From Acidimicrobiia bacterium (GTDB taxonomy: Bacteria > Actinomycetota > Acidimicrobiia > Acidimicrobiales > Aldehydirespiratoraceae), in assembly GCA_022824605.1 (NCBI GenBank), contig JAJDZO010000201.1, positions 1 through 7,449 of the forward strand: a DNA stretch of 7,449 bases, in the 5' to 3' direction. The translations under genes and the position numbers were made by a program. Below are positions 4,422 through 7,449 of the stretch, piece by piece. The notes beneath the pieces are model-generated. The model saw only the letters and a list, made by a program, of their open reading frames with translations, was not told the DNA's origin and did no database searches. Position 1 is the first letter of the stretch; each line of letters opens with the position of its first letter.

Positions 4422-5761
4422 GTCCGGTGGTGGCCGTGGTCGGGCGGCCCAACGTTGGCAAGTCGACGCTGGTGAACCGCATTCTGGGGCGGCGCGAGGC
4501 GATCGTCGAGGAACGTCCCGGTGTCACCCGGGACCGCAAGGCGGTCGACGCCGAATGGCAGGGACGCCGCTTCACGCTGCTCGACACCGGAGGCTGGAGC
4601 GCGACCGGCGACGCGCTCGACGCCAAGGTGAGCGCGCAGGCCGAGTTGGCGGCGCGCGAGGCCGATGCGGTGCTGTTGGTGGTGGACGCCTCGGTGGGTC
4701 TGACCGCTGATGACGAGCAGGTGGCACGGGTGCTGCGCGGCGCGGCGGTTCCCGTGCTGGTGGTGGCCAACAAGGTCGACCATGCGAGCCACGCCGATTC
4801 GGTCTGGGAGCTGCTCGGCCTCGGGCTCGGCTCGCCCCATCAGGTGAGCGCGCTGCACGGCCGCGGCACCGGCGACCTGCTGGAGGAACTCGTCGTCCGC
4901 CTGGAAGCGGCCGAGGCGGCCAGGTCAGGGGACAGCGGGAATGAACAGGCCGCCGATCCGGTCGATGCCAGCCTTGCCGCGACGGTGTCCGAGGCGTACT
5001 CGGTGGTGCTGGTGGGCAGACCCAACGCCGGCAAGTCGACGCTGTTCAACCGGTTGATCGGCGAGGACCGCGCCATCGTGCACGACCTTCCCGGCACCAC
5101 CCGAGACGCCATCGACACCCTCGTCGAGACCGACGAGGGACCGGTCCGCTTCATCGACACAGCCGGCATGCGCCGCCGGGCCCGCATCGACACCGGCACC
5201 GAGTACTACTCGCTGGTGCGGGCCCTGCGGGCCGTCGACACCGCCGATGTGGCCCTGCTGGTCATCGACTCGTCGGTCGGCGTGACCCATCAGGATCAGC
5301 GTCTGGCCGAGCGGGTCGACGCGGCGGGCTGCCCGATCGTGATCCTGCTCAACAAGTGGGACCTGATCGGCACCGAGACCCGCCTCGACCTGGGCCGAGA
5401 CGTCAACGACAGGCTCGGCTTCCTGGGCGATCCACCGGTGCTGCGAATCAGCGCGCTCAGCGGCAAGGGCGTCACCCGGCTCTGGCCGTCGCTGAGCGCG
5501 GCGGTGGCGGAGTATCGCACCCGCATCCCCACCCGCAGGGTCAACGAGGTGGTGCGGTTCGCTCAGAGTGCCCAGCCCGCACCGGCCGGGGCTCGGATCC
5601 TCTACGCCACGCAGGTGGCCACCGATCCGCCCACGTTCACGCTGTTCACCAACCGGACGCTGCCCCGCACCTACCTGCGCTATATAGAACGCAAGCTGCG
5701 TGAGCATTTCGACCTCGGCGTCACCGCACTCAAGTTCAGGGTCCGCCGCCGCGACGAGTAG
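4418..5761 (+). CDS. der: Ribosome biogenesis GTPase Der (EngA), two tandem G domains
   Basis: Der is an essential cytoplasmic GTPase that binds the 50S subunit during late assembly. With the GTG start the protein has 447 residues, a normal length. G domain 1 shows GRPNVGKST (9-17), PGVTRDR (34-40), DTGGW (56-60) and NKVD (118-121). A linker of about 30 residues rich in Ala, Asp and Glu follows. G domain 2 shows GRPNAGKST (200-208), PGTTRDAID (225-233), DTAGMRRR (247-254) and NKWD (312-315). The C-terminal KH-like domain contains ILYATQVATDPPTFTLFTN and LPRTYLRYIERKLREHFDLG, ending in a basic tail. All nucleotide-binding motifs are intact. It is reached through a chain of GTGA overlaps from the DUF512 gene via two minigenes, so its expression may depend on repeated reinitiation as well as its own Shine-Dalgarno. 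Confidence 0.97.
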   Translation: MSPVVAVVGRPNVGKSTLVNRILGRREAIVEERPGVTRDRKAVDAEWQGRRFTLLDTGGWSATGDALDAKVSAQAELAAREADAVLLVVDASVGLTADDEQVARVLRGAAVPVLVVANKVDHASHADSVWELLGLGLGSPHQVSALHGRGTGDLLEELVVRLEAAEAARSGDSGNEQAADPVDASLAATVSEAYSVVLVGRPNAGKSTLFNRLIGEDRAIVHDLPGTTRDAIDTLVETDEGPVRFIDTAGMRRRARIDTGTEYYSLVRALRAVDTADVALLVIDSSVGVTHQDQRLAERVDAAGCPIVILLNKWDLIGTETRLDLGRDVNDRLGFLGDPPVLRISALSGKGVTRLWPSLSAAVAEYRTRIPTRRVNEVVRFAQSAQPAPAGARILYATQVATDPPTFTLFTNRTLPRTYLRYIERKLREHFDLGVTALKFRVRRRDE

Positions 5762-5803
5762 CGATTCAGGCTGACGAGCCCTCTGCGCCGTACCGTGCCA
5801 GGC

Positions 5804-5846
5804 CCGCCGGTCCCCTGCGGCGTAGCGATCCGGCGGAGGGCCGCAG
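5804..5846 (+). other. Interleaved 7-bp complementary arms after der (possible RNA structure)
   Basis: CCGCCGG (5804-5810) can pair with CCGGCGG (5830-5836), and CTGCGGC (5815-5821) with GCCGCAG (5840-5846). The arms interleave, so they would form either alternative hairpins or a pseudoknot. There is no T run, so an ordinary intrinsic terminator is not supported. Such matches can arise by chance in GC-rich DNA. Confidence 0.22.
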
Positions 5847-5851
5847 CCGGT

Positions 5852-5875
5852 CGTGTCGCTGCGACGCGGTACGAT
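5852..5875 (+). promoter_or_regulatory. Candidate promoter (-10 TACGAT) with adjoining inverted repeat
   Basis: TACGAT at 5870-5875 fits the TANNNT -10 pattern and would place the transcript start near 5882, about 35 bases before the phosphatase start. Immediately upstream, CGTGTCGC-T-GCGACGCG (5852-5868) forms an inverted repeat with 7 of 8 paired positions, where a regulator could bind. No convincing -35 is visible. Confidence 0.35.
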
Positions 5876-5904
5876 GATGGTGTCGTCGGGTCACGAGAAC
5901 CGGG

Positions 5905-5919
5905 GGAGGGGTGCGCGTG
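5905..5919 (+). promoter_or_regulatory. Strong Shine-Dalgarno that decides the phosphatase start
   Basis: GGAGG at 5905-5909 lies 7 bases before the GTG at 5917, an ideal spacing. The in-frame GTG at 5911 would leave only one base between GGAGG and the start codon, so the later GTG is preferred. Confidence 0.7.
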
Positions 5920-6996
5920 GTAACGATCATTCTTGATCTTCTGGCTTTGAGTTGCGCGCTGGCCACCGTCTTCTACATCCGCTCGGCGCGTCACCGCCAG
6001 CGGTTCCTGCGCTTGCTGCAGAGCGACCCCGCAACGCACCCCGAGGCGTTGACGCTGGCCGAGGCCTCCTTCCGAAAGGAGCTCCACGGCGCGGTCGTCT
6101 ACGGACTGCTGGTGGCGGTGGCGGTGCTGGTGGGTCGGGTCGATGTCGCCAACGTCACCGTCGTGCTGGGGCTGTTGGTATTTCCGGCGGTGGCGTCGGT
6201 GTGGTGGGCTCGCACTGCGGTGGAAGAGGCTCGCATGGCCCGCAACCGCTATGCGTTGGAGCGCCGGGCCGAGCAGGCCCTCGAGCAGGAGCAGCTGGCG
6301 CCCAAGGCGTGGGCGGCGCGGCTGGCGCCCGAGGAGGTTCCCGATTTCAGCGGATTCGAGATCGGCCGGGTCTATCAGGCGGGCTCAGGCTTGATGGCGG
6401 GCGACTTCTTCGATGTGCACCGGGTGGGGCGTCACCGGGTGGCGGCGGTCATCGGAGATGTGGCCGGTCACGGCATCGAGTCGTCGATCACCGCGTTCCA
6501 GGCCAAGTACCTGCTGAGGGTGTTCCTGCGCCAGTTCCGAGACCCGGCTCAGGCCTTCGAGGAGATCAACGCGCAGCTGGCCGCGGGGGACCGCAACGAG
6601 GAGTTCATCTCGGCGTGCGTGGTGGTGTTCGACACCGAGGCCGGGACGCTGCGGTATTCGTCGGCTGGTCACCCGGCTGCGTTCTTTTTCCAGGAGGACG
6701 GCACCAGGCCGCTGCGTTCCACGGGTCCGCTGTTGATGCTCGATCCTCAGGCGACGTACTTCTCCAGGGAGATCCCGATGGTGTCGGGTGATCTGGTGGT
6801 GATGTACACCGACGGGCTGGCCGAGGCCCGGGCGGGGCGACAGCAGTTCGGCGAGAGCCGCATCATCCGCTCGGTGGAGCGCGACCTCAATGCCGCGCCC
6901 GACGTGTTGTGCAAGTCGCTGCTCGACGCGGCCAAGGACTTCGCCGGTGGCTCCATCGGCGACGACACCGCCATCATGGCCATCCGACGCGACTGA
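5917..6996 (+). CDS. Membrane-anchored SpoIIE/RsbU-type PP2C phosphatase
   Basis: This 359-residue protein likely dephosphorylates a Ser/Thr phosphoprotein, in known systems an anti-anti-sigma factor in a partner-switching pathway. No partner is visible here. The N-terminus has one membrane helix (about 2-21), a short loop, and a helical pair (about 58-76 and 78-99). A charged helical linker (101-128) leads to the catalytic domain (about 145-359). Metal-binding motifs are AGDFFDV (161-167, usually GGDxYD), GDVAGHG (180-186), SAGHP (249-253), YTDGLAEAR (297-305) and GDDTAIMAIR (348-357). All expected aspartates are present, so it should be active. It has no recognisable PAS, GAF, HAMP or response-regulator domain, so the signal may enter through the membrane part or a partner. 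The next gene follows after 3 bases, which suggests a two-gene operon. Confidence 0.9.
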   Translation: MVTIILDLLALSCALATVFYIRSARHRQRFLRLLQSDPATHPEALTLAEASFRKELHGAVVYGLLVAVAVLVGRVDVANVTVVLGLLVFPAVASVWWARTAVEEARMARNRYALERRAEQALEQEQLAPKAWAARLAPEEVPDFSGFEIGRVYQAGSGLMAGDFFDVHRVGRHRVAAVIGDVAGHGIESSITAFQAKYLLRVFLRQFRDPAQAFEEINAQLAAGDRNEEFISACVVVFDTEAGTLRYSSAGHPAAFFFQEDGTRPLRSTGPLLMLDPQATYFSREIPMVSGDLVVMYTDGLAEARAGRQQFGESRIIRSVERDLNAAPDVLCKSLLDAAKDFAGGSIGDDTAIMAIRRD

Positions 6997-6999
6997 GCC

Positions 7000-7212
7000 A
7001 TGGCATGGTGCTCGTCCTGTCAGCGATATCTGACGCCGGCAACGCTCACCGCTGAGGGCGCCTGCCCGGCCTGCGGCCGCGATGTCGACCATCCGGATGA
7101 CCGTCCAGCGGTGGCGGCAGAACGCATTCCCTGGCATTTCTGGCTGCTGGTGGCCGGGGCCGCGGTCTACCTCGCGTGGCGGGCGGTGCAGGGTGTCGCC
7201 CTGTTGCTGTAG
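7000..7212 (+). CDS. Small zinc-ribbon membrane protein, function unknown
   Basis: This 70-residue protein has two CxxC pairs, C4/C7 (CSSC) and C22/C25 (CPAC), that can hold one zinc ion in a ribbon. A short acidic/proline linker follows, then one C-terminal membrane helix from about 44 to the end (WHFWLLVAGAAVYLAW, then a hydrophobic tail). The probable topology is a cytoplasmic ribbon with a tail anchor. The ATG begins 3 bases after the phosphatase stop with no clear Shine-Dalgarno, so coupled translation is likely. Being paired with a membrane phosphatase suggests a regulatory or adaptor role, but that is inference. No named family is recognised. Confidence 0.75.
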   Translation: MAWCSSCQRYLTPATLTAEGACPACGRDVDHPDDRPAVAAERIPWHFWLLVAGAAVYLAWRAVQGVALLL

Positions 7213-7216
7213 CCGC

Positions 7217-7222
7217 TAGTCT
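7217..7222 (+). promoter_or_regulatory. Possible -10 box TAGTCT for tRNA-Pro
   Basis: TAGTCT fits TANNNT and ends 8 bases before the mature tRNA 5' end. Transcription would start only one or two bases before the tRNA, which is unusually short for a precursor. The tRNA may instead be read from the upstream operon. No -35 is evident. Confidence 0.2.
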
Positions 7223-7230
7223 CGCCTCCA

Positions 7231-7305
7231 CGGGCTGTGGCGCAGCTTGGTTAGCGCGTCGGTCTGGGGGACCGAAGGTCGGGAGTTCAAATCTCCCCAG
7301 CCCGA
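7231..7305 (+). tRNA. tRNA-Pro, anticodon GGG
   Basis: The full cloverleaf can be drawn. The acceptor stem CGGGCTG/CAGCCCG (7231-7237 with 7298-7304) is perfect. The D stem is GCGC/GCGC (7240-7243, 7254-7257), and the anticodon stem TCGGT/ACCGA (7259-7263, 7271-7275) flanks loop CTGGGGG with anticodon GGG at 7266-7268. The variable loop is AGGTC, and the T stem GGGAG/CTCCC flanks loop TTCAAAT. The C1-G72 pair and A73 are proline-type identity features. It decodes CCC and CCU. The 3' CCA is not encoded (the next bases are CAC) and must be added after transcription. Confidence 0.97.
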
Positions 7306-7371
7306 CACACAAGAGCCCACTTCAGACCACATTTCTGATTCACGCCAACCTGTAACGCGGGTACCGGAACT

Positions 7372-7388
7372 TGACATCCGACGTGTCA
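7372..7388. promoter_or_regulatory. Inverted repeat TGACA-N7-TGTCA overlapping a TTGACA box
   Basis: Exact 5-base arms lie at 7372-7376 and 7384-7388. The left arm overlaps a perfect TTGACA (7371-7376), but no good -10 is seen 16-18 bases downstream. It could be a promoter with an operator, or chance. Confidence 0.2.
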
Positions 7389-7431
7389 GACCGTTCTCGC
7401 GAGGCCGTCACAGAGTGCATGAGGAGCGACA

Positions 7432-7449
7432 TTGGCGAGCTATGACTAC
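7432..7449 (+). CDS. Possible start of a gene running off the window
   Basis: GAGGAG at 7421-7426 is a strong Shine-Dalgarno with a 5-base gap to TTG at 7432, opening a frame MASYDY that is still open at the edge. Alternatives are an ATG at 7419 with an 8-codon frame ending at 7445, and the ATG at 7442 that overlaps that stop. Too little is visible to name a product. Confidence 0.25.

Noticed and set aside
4925..5707. Minus-strand frame of 260 residues opposite der
   Set aside because: It is antisense to conserved G domain 2 and has no recognisable domain.
5911..5916. GTG at 5911 as the phosphatase start
   Set aside because: It is one base from the GGAGG run. The GTG at 5917 has the proper 7-base spacing.
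6385..7137. Minus-strand frame of 250 residues opposite the phosphatase
   Set aside because: It is a shadow of the phosphatase coding frame with His/Arg-rich composition and no motif.
7046..7312. Minus-strand frame beginning MCVGLGRFELPTFGPPD
   Set aside because: This is the well-known false protein produced by translating the complement of a tRNA-Pro gene. The rest is antisense to the zinc-ribbon gene.
1..7449. CRISPR array, insertion sequence or prophage
   Set aside because: No regularly spaced direct repeats with unique spacers, no transposase or integrase motifs and no terminal inverted repeats were seen. The only tandem repeats lie within or between coding frames.

Overview
The window is a GC-rich actinobacterial chromosome segment. 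GTG starts, stop/start overlaps, high GC at third codon positions and a core-gene order of dnaJ, rsmE, a radical-SAM DUF512 gene and der all fit. The kinase-like protein with a C-terminal GDWDCDG domain suggests an Acidimicrobiia-type lineage; that placement is inferred from recalled family patterns, not from a search. The window is mostly housekeeping DNA, with no transposon, phage or CRISPR array visible.

Layout. (1) 1-1050, plus strand: the 3' end of dnaJ, overlapping rsmE by 4 bases (GTGA). (2) 1028-2559, minus strand: a two-gene unit made of a membrane-anchored pseudokinase and, coupled through TGATG, an 80-residue secreted protein with a short internal repeat. Its 3' end overlaps the end of rsmE. 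(3) 2560-2722: an AT-rich intergenic region between divergent genes, with a perfect-arm palindrome and likely promoters. (4) 2723-5761, plus strand: a PDZ/radical-SAM/DUF512 protein and the two-domain GTPase Der. They are separated by two tandem 68-bp units, each a complete 23-codon open frame with its own Shine-Dalgarno, a GTG start overlapping the previous stop, and a TGA overlapping the next start. (5) 5762-7212, plus strand: a membrane-anchored SpoIIE/RsbU-type phosphatase and a small zinc-ribbon membrane protein. (6) 7231-7305: tRNA-Pro(GGG). (7) A 144-base tail that may hold the start of another gene.

How the genes relate. DnaJ assists protein folding. RsmE modifies 16S rRNA and Der assists 50S maturation, so both belong to ribosome biogenesis. 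The DUF512 protein commonly sits beside der but its reaction is unknown. The pseudokinase with its secreted neighbour looks like an envelope sensor or scaffold. The phosphatase with its zinc-ribbon neighbour looks like a membrane signalling pair.

The most unusual feature is the duplicated stop/start cassette at about 4268-4421. The two minigenes look like chimeras of the first codons of der and the last codons of the DUF512 gene, so that translation would have to terminate and restart three times in a row to reach der.
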